Below are positions 18,205 through 26,826 of a stretch of DNA of 64,000 bases, in pieces (the first letter of the stretch is position 1; every line of letters begins with the position of its first letter). Below the pieces are notes generated by a model. That model searched no databases. It was not told the origin of the DNA and was given only the letters and a program-made list of their open reading frames with translations. Made by a program: the position numbers and the translations under genes. Source of the DNA: Roseburia_C sp031555935 (GTDB lineage: Bacteria; Bacillota; Clostridia; Lachnospirales; Lachnospiraceae); the NCBI GenBank assembly GCA_031555935.1, contig JAVBTX010000019.1, forward strand, positions 124,001 through 188,000. The letters run 5' to 3'.

Positions 18205-18939
18205 CTACAATCCCCTGCCAATACTGATACAGATGCAAAATATCTTTTGTACTCCTGCATTCTTCAATACCTGTGCAGCCGCATCCATCGTGCTGCCCGT
18301 TGTATAAATATCATCCACAAGGAGAATATATGGTAATTGTACTATATTTGCCGTTGTTTTAAAAGCCTTTTTCAGATTATTTTTCCGACCAGAATCATCT
18401 AATTCTTTTTGCGGCCGTGTTTCCTTCACTCGGTATATCACTTTTGTCAGCACCGGAAGCTCCAGCATTTCGCCTAAAAAGCGCGCATATAATTCTGCCT
18501 GATTATAGCCGCGTTTTTGTTTTCGCTTCTGGTGCAGCGGAATTGGGATAATGGCCTCAATTTTTCGTTCTTTTATCCAGTTCCCATATTGCTTTACCGT
18601 TTCTCTCGCATAGAAATAAGCATATTCTCGTTTATTACCATATTTAAACCGATATAATGATTTTCTCATTTCACCACGGTAATCAAACACTGCCTTTCCC
18701 GCCTCAAAGGCATGGGTTCTGCCAGTACAGTCATAGCAATACTCTTTTTGTTCATTTTCAAGCGGCTTGCTACACTTTTTGCAAACCGGTTCTGCGATAA
18801 AATATAACTTTGTCCGGCACTGCGGACAGATTCGCTCCTCCCCTTCACTTATCTCGTCACAAATCGGACATCGCGGCGGGTAAAATGCATCTATTACCTT
18901 CCGCATTCCAGTTATTATCGCCTTCTTGGTATTTTTCAT
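18205..18939 (-). CDS. comFC: ComF family phosphoribosyltransferase-like protein
   Basis: 244 residues. Three CxxC pairs in the first 75 residues (CPICDEISEGEERICPQC and CKKC/CYDC) form a zinc ribbon; the C-terminal half has the PRTase pattern with ILLVDDIYTTGSTMDAA as the PRPP-binding loop. ComFC is needed for transformation in B. subtilis and its relatives act in DNA uptake or nucleotide salvage. comFA is not adjacent here. AAAGGGG precedes the ATG. Confidence 0.9.
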   Translation of the reverse strand: MKNTKKAIITGMRKVIDAFYPPRCPICDEISEGEERICPQCRTKLYFIAEPVCKKCSKPLENEQKEYCYDCTGRTHAFEAGKAVFDYRGEMRKSLYRFKYGNKREYAYFYARETVKQYGNWIKERKIEAIIPIPLHQKRKQKRGYNQAELYARFLGEMLELPVLTKVIYRVKETRPQKELDDSGRKNNLKKAFKTTANIVQLPYILLVDDIYTTGSTMDAAAQVLKNAGVQKIFCICISIGRGL

Positions 18940-19039
18940 ATACCCCTTTCCAAACTCTCCTGTGATATCGTAGCATGAAATTCCGGCGATACCATTAAAA
19001 TAATCTTAAGTTTTTTTGAAATTTGCCATGATTTATGGA

Positions 19040-19068
19040 TTGACTTTGGTATACCCATTTATTATAAT
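19040..19068 (+). promoter_or_regulatory. Sigma-A promoter of the ABC importer operon
   Basis: TTGACT (19040-19045), 17-base spacer, TATAAT (19063-19068): five of six and six of six consensus positions with ideal spacing. The leader to the 19158 start is about 80 bases and shows no T-box or known riboswitch core. Confidence 0.88.
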
Positions 19069-19157
19069 TTAAATATTCAGTCACTCAACTTTAATGCATG
19101 AAAGCGTCAAAGGATTAAAGTTAGAGATAGTACATAGGATTTTTAGGAGGAAATATC

Positions 19158-20180
19158 ATGAAAAGCATGAAAAAATTTATTGCGCTCGGCATGGTTAGCA
19201 TTATGGCGTTCAGTCTTACTGCTTGCGGTAGCTCAAACAACAAGTCAAATGACGGTGCTGCAAAAGACGGCGCATCAGGAAAAACATACAACGTGGGAAT
19301 TTGCCAGCTCTTAGAGCATACTGCTTTGGATGCCGCTACTCAAGGTTTTGAAGATGCACTGAAAGATGAATTAGGTGAAGGAAATGTCAAAATCACTTTC
19401 CAGAATGCTCAGGGCGAGCAAGCCAATTGCGGAACAATTGTTTCCGGCTTCGTTGCTGACAATGTTGATTTGATTATGGCCAATGCAACACCAGCACTTC
19501 AGGCTGCTGCTGCCGCTACAAATACCATCCCAATCGTCGGCACTTCCATTACTGATTATGGTACCGCTTTAGACATTGATGATTTTACCGGAACAACAGG
19601 CACTAACATTACCGGTACTTCTGACTTAGCACCACTTGATAAACAAGTCGAAATGTTGCAGGAATTAGTACCAGATGTAACTCAAGTTGCAATTCTGTAC
19701 TGCTCCGCAGAACCAAACTCAATTTATCAGGCACGGATGATTGAAGGTTATCTTGATGATGCCGGCATTGCTTGGAAAGAATTTACTGCTGCTGATTCTA
19801 ATGAGATTCAGTCCGTTATCACCAATGCTATCGCTGAATGTGACGCTGTTTACATTCCAACCGATAACACAATGGCTGCCAACACCGAGATTATTAAAAA
19901 TGTAACTGTTCCTGCTGGCATCCCAGTTATCGCTGGTGAAGAAGGAATCTGCGAGGGAAGTCTGGCAACCTTATCCATTGGCTACTATGATATTGGATAT
20001 GCTGCCGGAAAAATGGCTGCTAAGATTTTATCAGAAGGCACTGACCCAGGAACAATGCCAATTGAATTTGCACCAACCGCAGAAAAAGAATACAACGTTC
20101 AGGTTGCTGAAGCATTAAACTGGACGATTCCATCTGATTACATAGCAATCTATGGCGAGGAAGAAGCTGCAACTGAATAA
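19158..20180 (+). CDS. ABC transporter substrate-binding lipoprotein (TrpX-like)
   Basis: 340 residues with a signal peptide and lipobox SLTAC (Cys23); AGGAGG seven bases before the ATG. The mature part matches the ABC_sub_bind (PF04392, TrpX-like) fold: YNVGICQLLEHTALDAATQG, LIMANATPALQAAAAAT, PIVGTSITDYG and GIPVIAGEEG. Members with characterised ligands bind tryptophan or tyrosine, but many are unassigned, so the ligand is not claimed. With the permease and ATPase that follow it makes a complete importer. Confidence 0.9.
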   Translation: MKSMKKFIALGMVSIMAFSLTACGSSNNKSNDGAAKDGASGKTYNVGICQLLEHTALDAATQGFEDALKDELGEGNVKITFQNAQGEQANCGTIVSGFVADNVDLIMANATPALQAAAAATNTIPIVGTSITDYGTALDIDDFTGTTGTNITGTSDLAPLDKQVEMLQELVPDVTQVAILYCSAEPNSIYQARMIEGYLDDAGIAWKEFTAADSNEIQSVITNAIAECDAVYIPTDNTMAANTEIIKNVTVPAGIPVIAGEEGICEGSLATLSIGYYDIGYAAGKMAAKILSEGTDPGTMPIEFAPTAEKEYNVQVAEALNWTIPSDYIAIYGEEEAATE

Positions 20181-20225
20181 AAAATGGCAGACACCTGCCA
20201 GACAGAACATGTCCTTGAGACTATC

Positions 20226-20253
20226 GATAACGGCAGATTTATCTGCCGTTATC
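20226..20253 (+). terminator. Intra-operon hairpin, likely partial terminator
   Basis: Perfect 12-bp stem GATAACGGCAGA (20226-20237) / TCTGCCGTTATC (20242-20253) with a 4-base loop, followed by TTAGTTT. It lies in the 146-base gap between the binding-protein and permease genes, where partial termination or 3'-end protection would give more binding protein than permease. Confidence 0.75.
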
Positions 20254-20326
20254 TTAGTTTAAAGATTATTTTAGTTAATTAACGCGTGTAAGTGTTAACA
20301 ATCTAAGTCACACAACGGAGGTTACT

Positions 20327-21250
20327 ATGTTAAATATTTTATCACTTTTTCGAGCTTTTCCAGGTTCCATTGCTCAGGGTCTTATCTGGGGTATTATGGC
20401 TCTCGGCGTATATATTACGTTTAAGGTTTTAGATTTCGCCGACCTGACGGTCGATGGTTCGCTTGCTACCGGCGGCGCTGTTACCGTTATGCTGATTTTA
20501 AATGGTGTTCCACCAACAGTTGCAATCGTGGTTGCTTTCTTTGCCGGAATTCTTTGCGGACTAGTTACCGCACTGTTACATACCAAGCTCGGTATTCCGC
20601 CGATTCTTTCCGGAATTTTGTCACAGATTGCCTTGTATTCTGTGAACTTAAATATTATGGGTCGTTCCAATCAGGCGGTCAGTGTTGACAAATACAATCT
20701 GATTGTTTCGCTTCGTCACATTCCATCTACGATTATTACGGCAATTATTTTTATTGTTGTTATCATTGTTATACTTTACTGGTACTTCGGCACTGAACAG
20801 GGCTTTACGATTCGAGCTACCGGATGTAATCAAAACATGGCTCGTGCCCAAGGGATAAACACTGATTTTGCCAAAATTTTGGCGCTAATGCTTTCCAACG
20901 GTTTGGTTGCTTTAGCTGGTGGTCTTTATGCTCAGTATCAGGGTAATTCTGATGTCAATATGGGACGTGGTGCGATTGTTATCGGTCTTGCGGCCGTAAT
21001 CATTGGTGAAGTATTAGGTGAAGCCACCTTCGGAAAACGTTTGAATTTCATCGGCCGCCTTTCCTTCGTTTGTATCGGCGCAGTTATTTATTACATGGTT
21101 ATCCAGTTTGTATTATGGCTTGGACTTCCATCTGATGACATGAAACTCTTCTCTGCCATCGTGGTTGCTACCTTCTTAGCCGTTCCTTATTTACGCGGAA
21201 AATCAAAAAACTCCTTTAAACGAGCTGCTAAAAATGGAGGTGCAAAATAA
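20327..21250 (+). CDS. ABC transporter permease (TrpY-like)
   Basis: 307 residues, about nine membrane segments, start with GGAGG five bases upstream. LADLTVDGSLATGGAV-like sequence near 40 (FADLTVDGS) and GCNQNMARAQGINTDF near 170 are characteristic of the permeases that pair with PF04392 binding proteins, of the branched-chain amino acid (BPD_transp_2) type. Its stop overlaps the start of the ATPase gene as TAATG, giving coupled translation. It forms the membrane channel of the importer. Confidence 0.92.
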   Translation: MLNILSLFRAFPGSIAQGLIWGIMALGVYITFKVLDFADLTVDGSLATGGAVTVMLILNGVPPTVAIVVAFFAGILCGLVTALLHTKLGIPPILSGILSQIALYSVNLNIMGRSNQAVSVDKYNLIVSLRHIPSTIITAIIFIVVIIVILYWYFGTEQGFTIRATGCNQNMARAQGINTDFAKILALMLSNGLVALAGGLYAQYQGNSDVNMGRGAIVIGLAAVIIGEVLGEATFGKRLNFIGRLSFVCIGAVIYYMVIQFVLWLGLPSDDMKLFSAIVVATFLAVPYLRGKSKNSFKRAAKNGGAK

Positions 21251-22047
21251 TGTTAGAAATTAATAGTATTCATAAAACCTTTAATATCAGTACCATTAAC
21301 GAACGACGGGCCTTAAATGGGGTGAGTCTAACCCTTAACGAAGGTGATTTCGTAACCGTTATCGGCGGCAACGGTGCTGGTAAATCAACCATGTTAAATG
21401 CAGTTGCCGGTGTCTGGCCAATCGACTCTGGCTTCATCAAATTAGATGGCATCGACGTTACTGGCTTGCCAGAATTTAAACGTGCCAAATACCTTGGCCG
21501 TGTTTTCCAGGACCCAATGAACGGCACCGCCGCTACCATGGAAATCCAAGAAAATCTGGCAATGGCCCTAAGACGTGGTGACCGCCGCGGTCTCAAATGG
21601 GGTATTACCAAAAAAGAACGTGAACATTATCGCGAAATTTTAAAAGAATTAGACCTAGGTCTTGAAGACCGCATGTCTTCCAAGGTCGGCCTGCTCTCCG
21701 GTGGTCAGCGCCAGGCACTGACACTTTTGATGGCAACCTTAAAGAAACCAAAAATGCTATTATTAGATGAACATACCGCAGCTCTTGATCCCAAAACGGC
21801 TGCTAAGGTATTGGAATTATCGGATAAAATTATTGCTGAAAACAATCTAACCGCAATGATGGTTACCCACAACATGCGTGATGCCATTCACCACGGCAAT
21901 CGTATTATCATGATGAGTGAAGGGCAGATTATTCTTGACATTGCTGGTGAAGAGAAGAAAAATCTAACTGTTGATGACTTGTTACAGAAGTTTGAAGAGG
22001 TTAGTGGGGAAGAGTTTGATAATGATCAGGCGTTGCTTTCTAAGTAA
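21250..22047 (+). CDS. ABC transporter ATP-binding protein (TrpZ-like)
   Basis: 265 residues. Walker A GGNGAGKST (39-47), signature LLSGGQRQALTLLMA near 148, Walker B MLLLDEHTAALD near 172 and the switch histidine in MVTHNMRDAIHHG near 205. The YLGRVFQDPMNGTAA segment (Q-loop) is typical of this importer group. It energises the permease encoded immediately upstream. A long palindromic element begins five bases after its stop codon. Confidence 0.93.
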   Translation: MLEINSIHKTFNISTINERRALNGVSLTLNEGDFVTVIGGNGAGKSTMLNAVAGVWPIDSGFIKLDGIDVTGLPEFKRAKYLGRVFQDPMNGTAATMEIQENLAMALRRGDRRGLKWGITKKEREHYREILKELDLGLEDRMSSKVGLLSGGQRQALTLLMATLKKPKMLLLDEHTAALDPKTAAKVLELSDKIIAENNLTAMMVTHNMRDAIHHGNRIIMMSEGQIILDIAGEEKKNLTVDDLLQKFEEVSGEEFDNDQALLSK

Positions 22048-22051
22048 TTTT

Positions 22052-22245
22052 TTATAGAGGGTGTGAAAGGCAAAAATCGTGGCAGAGCCCACGGACTGCT
22101 AGATTCAAAACATTCCAAAGAGCCCAAGCAAAGATAAGAACCATGTCACCAATGGGTGTCATGGTTCTTTTGGTCTCTTCTACATTGAATCTAAATGCAG
22201 TCCTTAGGGCTCTGCCACGATTTTTGCCACCTCCACGCTCTATAA
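22052..22245. repeat. Palindromic element copy 1 (long, two-stem)
   Basis: A 194-bp imperfect palindrome beginning five bases after the TrpZ-like stop. The outer arms (22052-22106 and 22185-22245) pair through a near-perfect 22-bp block containing CGTGGCAGAGCCC plus GGACTGC and TAGATTCAA. An inner stem AAGAACCATG (22136-22145) / CATGGTTCTT (22160-22169) carries a small loop. Two blocks between the stems (22111-22133 and 22171-22187) are nearly identical to those in copy 3. Read in the sense of the preceding gene, copies 1 and 3 share order and orientation. It may act as a terminator or 3'-UTR structure, but the length and conservation exceed a simple terminator. Confidence 0.85.
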
Positions 22246-22394
22246 CAATTTACTTATAAAGAGTTGTTTTTGGACACGAAATTGAGCCGTGGCGTTTGTT
22301 GTTTGCGGTTCGGCTTTTTAAGGTTGCTTTGTTTTTTTTGCTTTTTCTTTTTGTCCTTGTTTTTTTGATTGCAGAATTTCGTTATGTTGAGGAA
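22246..22394. other. Intergenic T-rich tract next to palindrome copy 2
   Basis: A stretch rich in T with repeated TTTTTG and CTTTTT runs (22316-22370) between palindrome copies 1 and 2. On the minus strand it is A-rich and would follow palindrome copy 2. Similar tracts flank copy 3 (24255-24312) and the locus near 37000. No convincing gene was seen. Confidence 0.6.
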
Positions 22395-22463
22395 GAACTG
22401 CCCGGCGGGGATGCAAAATGACTGCATTGGGGACAATGAAGAAAGTGCGCCGCCGGGCAGTTC
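22395..22463. repeat. Palindromic element copy 2 (short, core deleted)
   Basis: Outer stem GAACTGCCCGGCGG (22395-22408) / CCGCCGGGCAGTTC (22450-22463), perfect over 14 bp. The left interior (ATGACTGCATTGGGGACAATG region, 22419-22438) matches copy 3 almost exactly, but the conserved central part and inner stem are absent, so this looks like an internally deleted copy. It lies 12 bases after the stop of the minus-strand gene at 22475. Relative to copy 3, stem positions GGC versus AGT are matched by GCC versus ACT on the other arm. Confidence 0.82.
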
Positions 22464-22474
22464 GCTTCCACAAA

Positions 22475-23014
22475 CTAAATTATCTCAAACGTAAACACAA
22501 CCGGAGCCACAACATTTTCACTAAGCGCAGACACATCCACTGACTTAATCTTCAGCTTTATCCCCAACGCCTTTTGATATTCGTACAATCGACCGCCGGC
22601 ACATCGTTCAAAATATGTTTCAACTGAATCTGGAAATGGAAACTTTCCTTTTGGCGCATGTTTGTAGTATCCATGACCACAGGCAAACGTGATGGTGATG
22701 GTATTGTCATCATTCAACACGCCAGCTCTGCAAAAGGTACTTTTAAACAATTCTAGCCGCTCAGCCAGAGGCAAATCAGCGTGCTCAAGGGCAAAGGCTT
22801 TGCGCTCTTTGTCTTGTCCCGCGCCCTTGCAGCTTCCATTTTGTTCAAACAACCGGAAGCGTTGTTCCTTAGTTAGATGTTCCTCCATTGCTTTTAAAAA
22901 TTCCCTCTCACAATCCTCCCTACCATACGTTTCAACAATGTGTTCAAACAAAGGTATAACCCCCTCAGGAATTTCGTTTTTAGGCATCTGCATAGCTTTC
23001 AACATTGATTTCAT
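22475..23014 (-). CDS. Unknown cysteine-containing protein
   Basis: 179 residues; AAGGAGGG upstream of the ATG. N-terminal half helical (EIPEGVIPLFEHIVETYGRED, HLTKEQRFRLFEQ), then cysteines in NGSCKGAG, STFCRAG, TFACGHGYY and ERCAGGRLYEYQKALG, ending in a beta-rich stretch. The arrangement resembles the protein at 59252-60061 and the tail recalls V4R-like domains, suggesting a small ligand- or metal-binding protein. No family is firmly recognised (some DUF6144-like proteins look similar). It is a lone minus-strand gene followed by palindrome copy 2. Confidence 0.7.
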   Translation of the reverse strand: MKSMLKAMQMPKNEIPEGVIPLFEHIVETYGREDCEREFLKAMEEHLTKEQRFRLFEQNGSCKGAGQDKERKAFALEHADLPLAERLELFKSTFCRAGVLNDDNTITITFACGHGYYKHAPKGKFPFPDSVETYFERCAGGRLYEYQKALGIKLKIKSVDVSALSENVVAPVVFTFEII

Positions 23015-23083
23015 TTGTATAGCCCTCCTTATATATATTTATCACAAGATATTATCATTTTTATAATCAATTTAGTACAACGC

Positions 23084-23968
23084 CTATTTATGAGCCATTT
23101 CACTCTTTGCCATTTCAATATAATAGTCCAATAAATTGTTCATCCAAGAATCAATTGTAGAAAAATTATAACCCCATTGATTTACCTTTGATAAATCTAG
23201 GCTATATGTGTCCGTTTTGTTATATGGCATTAGTGATGAAGATTCAGAAAAAATCCCTTTTGTACCTGTTTTCCCAGCAACTGTGTCAATTATTTTTTTC
23301 AATGTTACTTCACCACAATTACTTGCGTTAACTGTTCCGGTATATGTTTGTTCAACAAGCCAAGCTAAAAACGTGCCCGCTTCCATTGAATTGATAAAAA
23401 CCATATTATTATCAAGGTTATCTACATTCATTGGCAAACCTTTTACAACGTGCTCCACATATCGATAAAATCTTTTTGTATAATCATCTTCACCTATAAC
23501 AAATGGAAATCTGACAGCGACAGAGGCAATATTCGAATACTTCTGAAAAAGTGCACATTCCGCCTGACGTTTTATCTCTTCATATGTATCATCAAATTTT
23601 GTACACCATTTTAGTGGGTGGGTGTTTGGATCAAAGTCGGTTTCTTTTAGTCCCAATTTGTAATTCGGATATACCGAAATCGATGAAATCATAATATATC
23701 TCGATGTCTTAACATTATCCAATAAGTAAGCTACATCATTTGAGCTCAAAGCAATATTATCAATGACCACATCATATTCCGAACCACCCAACATACTTTT
23801 CACGCTTGCCAGATCCGTTCTGTCAACAACAATTCGACTGACATCTTGTCCAAAATCATCTTTTATTAAACCTCTTGTAGCTATCGTTACATTATGCCCC
23901 TTTGCAAGAAGATTTTTCACTAAATGAACCCCCATAAAACGAGTCCCACCAATTATCAAAACTTTCAT
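23084..23968 (-). CDS. NAD-dependent epimerase/dehydratase (extended SDR)
   Basis: 294 residues from MKVLIIGGTRFMGVHL; GAGG six bases before this ATG. GGTRFMG is the nucleotide-binding glycine motif, and YDVVIDNIALSSNDVAYLL and YIMISSISVYPNYK correspond to the NAAAH-like and Ser/Tyr active-site strands, although the classical YxxxK is not obvious (YEEIKRQAE is the best fit). Such GGTRFMG proteins act on nucleotide sugars or as RNA-binding SDR relatives. Isolated minus-strand gene; substrate unknown. Confidence 0.82.
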   Translation of the reverse strand: MKVLIIGGTRFMGVHLVKNLLAKGHNVTIATRGLIKDDFGQDVSRIVVDRTDLASVKSMLGGSEYDVVIDNIALSSNDVAYLLDNVKTSRYIMISSISVYPNYKLGLKETDFDPNTHPLKWCTKFDDTYEEIKRQAECALFQKYSNIASVAVRFPFVIGEDDYTKRFYRYVEHVVKGLPMNVDNLDNNMVFINSMEAGTFLAWLVEQTYTGTVNASNCGEVTLKKIIDTVAGKTGTKGIFSESSSLMPYNKTDTYSLDLSKVNQWGYNFSTIDSWMNNLLDYYIEMAKSEMAHK

Positions 23969-24335
23969 AGCATACCTCGATTCATCCAATAATTTTTACA
24001 ACATTACTATAATCATCTTATCACAACAAATAACGCTACTCAACACCTATCTCTCTGCCAACAGAACACCATATAAGAAAGCCGTTTATTTTACATTCAT
24101 CAAATAGCACAAAATTGCTTGTTGAACACCTAGCAGATTTTTCTTAAATTCATATCCAACAAAAAATTCCGACTCAATAACATCTGCCGAAACCTCTTCA
24201 CCTCTAAAAAAAGTATCAGTTTTACATAGTCATATTTTTTTTCAATACCAGATTCATTTGTTCTTGCCGTTGTTTTTTGTCTTTGCTTTTGTCTTTGCTT
24301 TTGTCTTTCCTCCTACAACCATTCAATACGTCGAA
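23969..24335. other. Intergenic region with no clear gene
   Basis: AT-rich sequence upstream of the epimerase gene. It holds the epimerase leader, and from 24255 a run of TTTTTGTC/TTTGCTTTTGTC repeats (12-base unit repeated about three times at 24275-24308) that leads into palindrome copy 3. On the minus strand a lysine-rich small open frame crosses this tract, which I regard as a by-product. Confidence 0.5.
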
Positions 24336-24501
24336 GCGAACTGCCCAGTGGGGGGTACAAAACGACTGCATTGGGGACAATGGAGACGAGACCAAATGCA
24401 CCATGAAGCCCCTCTGGGCGACATGGTGCATGCTTTGCTTGGGCTCTTCGGAATGCTATGTACCTGCGCAGTCATTTTGTACCCCCCACTGGGCAGTTCG
24501 C
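24336..24501. repeat. Palindromic element copy 3 (long, two-stem)
   Basis: Outer arms of 34 bp (24336-24369 and 24468-24501, 33 of 34 paired), beginning GCGAACTGCCCAGTGGGG. Inner stem ATGCACCATG (24396-24405) / CATGGTGCAT (24422-24431). The block 24433-24455 matches 22111-22133 of copy 1 (reverse orientation) at 22 of 23 positions, and GAGACCAAA (24388-24396) also matches. Inner-stem differences from copy 1 are compensatory at two base pairs. It lies 17 bases beyond the recD2 stop codon, in the same relative orientation to its upstream gene as copy 1. Confidence 0.87.
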
Positions 24502-24518
24502 CTCAACATATTAAATTT

Positions 24519-26717
24519 TTATTCCCGCAACCGCAACCTCAACCCACAATACCTCGTCTGCTCCGTCACATTCGCTTCCATATCCCAAAAGCATTCCTCA
24601 CTGCCAACAAGCGTAACGCATTTCCTCGCGCGGGTCACGGCGGTATAGAGCAAGTTCCGATTCATCAACATTCGCGGCCCGCTTAAAAGCGGAATTACAA
24701 CCGCCGGGTATTCGCTTCCCTGAGATTTATGAATCGTAATCGCATAAGCATGTTCCAGTTCTTCAAGCAGCTTAAAGGGATATTCCACAACTTTTTCTTC
24801 ATCATAAGTAACCGTCATAATCTCGGTATATTCATTTATTTCTTTGACAATACCCGTATCACCATTAAATACACCCAGCCCCCGGTCAACTGGAAAGCCA
24901 TATTTACTAAGAACCTCCCACTGCAATTGATAATTGTTTTTTATCTGCATCACCTTGTCGCCTTCGCGAAATATCTTGCCACCATACTCCTTTTCTTTTT
25001 TGTTTCCGGCTGGTGGATTTAAATATTGTTGCAGAATTCCATTTAAGCGCTCAACACCGAGGTTCCCTTTACGCATTGGGGTCAGCACTTGAATATCATA
25101 TGAAGTTGCTTCAACGAATTTTGGTAATTTTTCTTTAATCAGTTGTAGCATAACATTAATTATCACATCCGCATCGTAGCGTTTCAAAAAGAAAAAGTCC
25201 ATACTTTTATTGTCTAAAACGACCGGTTCACCACGGTTGATTTTATGAGCATTGACAATAATGTCGCTTTGGCTAGCCTGACGAAATATTTTTGTTAGCT
25301 GCACGACATGAAAGCAATTGGCATCAATAATATCTTTTAAGACGCTACCCGGTCCTACGCTTGGAAGCTGGTTAACATCGCCAACTAAGATTACCCGCGT
25401 TCCTGCCACAATTGCTTTTAGCAAGGAGTTCATCAGACTGATATCGACCATTGACATTTCATCAATTATTACTACATCCGTTTCTAATGGGTTGTTCTCA
25501 TTTCGTTCAAAACCTTCATTGCCATCCATTCCACCATTTAGCTCCAGCATCCGATGGATGGTTCGCGCTTCATAGCCAGTCATTTCACTCATCCGTTTGG
25601 CCGCCCGACCAGTTGGTGCCGCCAGAAAAATATCTAATCCTTCTATTTCAAAATACTTGATAATCGTATTGATTGTTGTTGTTTTTCCCGTTCCCGGACC
25701 ACCGGTAATAACCAGCAAGCCATTTCGCACCGCTTCTTTCACTGCATCTAGCTGCTTTTCGTCCAGTTCTACACCTGTTTGTTTTTCAATTCGACCAACC
25801 CGCTGCTCAATCTCCAAGTCAGCTACATCATAGCTAACATCAAGCTGTGAAAGCATCGTTGCTGTATTTGCTTCCATGTAATAAAAGGTTGCCGCATAGA
25901 TGGCAGTCTGACCATCATTTTCTTTCATAATCAGTTTTCGCTCGATGGTCAAATCCATATAGTGTTTCGATATGTATTCTGGCGCCACCTCCAGCAACTC
26001 GCTCGTTCGCCGCGTCAGCTCGTCTTCCGGCAAGTAAGTGTGCCCTTCCATTGTCGCTTGTATCAACACATATAAAATAGCACTACGAATCCGAAAATCT
26101 GAATCCGTATGAATTCCAACCTTTGATGCAATTTCATCGGCAATGCGAAAGCCAACGCCGTTAATATCATCTGCAAGTCGGTATGGATTTTCCTTGATAA
26201 TACTATATACCTCTTGACCATACTGTTGATAAATCTTCACTGCCAGCGTTAGGGAAATTCCATACTGTTGTAAAAATATCATTGCCTGCCGCAAGTCTCT
26301 TTTTTCCGCTACCTGTTCCGCTATCTCCATTGCCTTTCGTTCACTGATACCTTTGATTTCAACGAGGCGTTCCGGCTCCTCTTCAATAATACGAAAGGTA
26401 TCCTTTTTAAACCGCCTGACAATTCGTGCCGCCAGTGCTGCTCCGATTCCTTTTATCGCCCCCGAGCCCAAATACCGTTCAATTGACAGTTCATCGGTTG
26501 GTTCTTTGACTGCAAAACTTTCCGCCTTAAACTGTTTCCCATAGGTTGGATGTGCTGTATATTCACCTCGTACCTCAATATTCTCACCCTCGCTGATGGC
26601 TGAAAATGTTCCCACGCAGGTTATTTCTTCTTCTTCACAGACAAGCACCATCACCGTATACCCATTGTCCGCATTACGATATATTATATGATCTATAAAA
26701 CCTGTGATACTGTCCAC
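24519..26717 (-). CDS. recD2: ATP-dependent RecD-like DNA helicase
   Basis: 732 residues with a GTG start (GGAGG seven bases upstream). Domains in order: OB-like N-terminus (GFIDHIIYRNADNGYTVM), helix-hairpin-helix region about 80-200 (GSGAIKGIGAALAARI, ISERKAMEIAEQV), Walker A ITGGPGTGKTTT near 339, Walker B DVVIIDEMSMVD near 420, and SF1B motifs TIHKSQGSEYPAVVIPL near 680. RecD2 is the 5'-3' helicase of bacteria with or without RecBCD and acts in replication-fork and mismatch maintenance. The gene is monocistronic, with palindrome copy 3 right behind it. Confidence 0.95.
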   Translation of the reverse strand: MDSITGFIDHIIYRNADNGYTVMVLVCEEEEITCVGTFSAISEGENIEVRGEYTAHPTYGKQFKAESFAVKEPTDELSIERYLGSGAIKGIGAALAARIVRRFKKDTFRIIEEEPERLVEIKGISERKAMEIAEQVAEKRDLRQAMIFLQQYGISLTLAVKIYQQYGQEVYSIIKENPYRLADDINGVGFRIADEIASKVGIHTDSDFRIRSAILYVLIQATMEGHTYLPEDELTRRTSELLEVAPEYISKHYMDLTIERKLIMKENDGQTAIYAATFYYMEANTATMLSQLDVSYDVADLEIEQRVGRIEKQTGVELDEKQLDAVKEAVRNGLLVITGGPGTGKTTTINTIIKYFEIEGLDIFLAAPTGRAAKRMSEMTGYEARTIHRMLELNGGMDGNEGFERNENNPLETDVVIIDEMSMVDISLMNSLLKAIVAGTRVILVGDVNQLPSVGPGSVLKDIIDANCFHVVQLTKIFRQASQSDIIVNAHKINRGEPVVLDNKSMDFFFLKRYDADVIINVMLQLIKEKLPKFVEATSYDIQVLTPMRKGNLGVERLNGILQQYLNPPAGNKKEKEYGGKIFREGDKVMQIKNNYQLQWEVLSKYGFPVDRGLGVFNGDTGIVKEINEYTEIMTVTYDEEKVVEYPFKLLEELEHAYAITIHKSQGSEYPAVVIPLLSGPRMLMNRNLLYTAVTRARKCVTLVGSEECFWDMEANVTEQTRYCGLRLRLRE

Positions 26718-26767
26718 GTCTATGCCTCCAAACTCAACCTAAGTGCCAATCTATTTTCAATCGAAAA

Positions 26768-26796
26768 TCCCGCTCGCAAATCACACGCAAGCGGGA
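26768..26796 (-). terminator. Terminator after the flagellar rod cluster
   Basis: Stem TCCCGCTCGC (26768-26777) / GCAAGCGGGA (26787-26796) with one mismatch and a 9-base loop. In the minus direction it follows the FlgJ-like stop (26827) and leads into TTTTCG; a T5 run on the plus side could also terminate plus transcripts. Confidence 0.75.
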
Positions 26797-26826
26797 ATCT
26801 TTTTATAATCCGTAATTTATCATTCA

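Noticed and set aside
19069..19157. T-box or other riboswitch before the TrpX-like gene
   Set aside because: The leader is only about 80 bases and shows no T-box sequence, specifier stem or antiterminator.
22254..22436. Lysine-rich small open frame across palindrome copy 2 on the minus strand
   Set aside because: Its similarity to the frame at 24222-24431 comes from the shared palindrome and the A-rich minus-strand tract; no ribosome site and low-complexity composition.
24222..24431. Lysine/aspartate-rich small frame on the minus strand
   Set aside because: Same explanation: palindrome sequence followed by a 12-base A-rich repeat, no convincing start.
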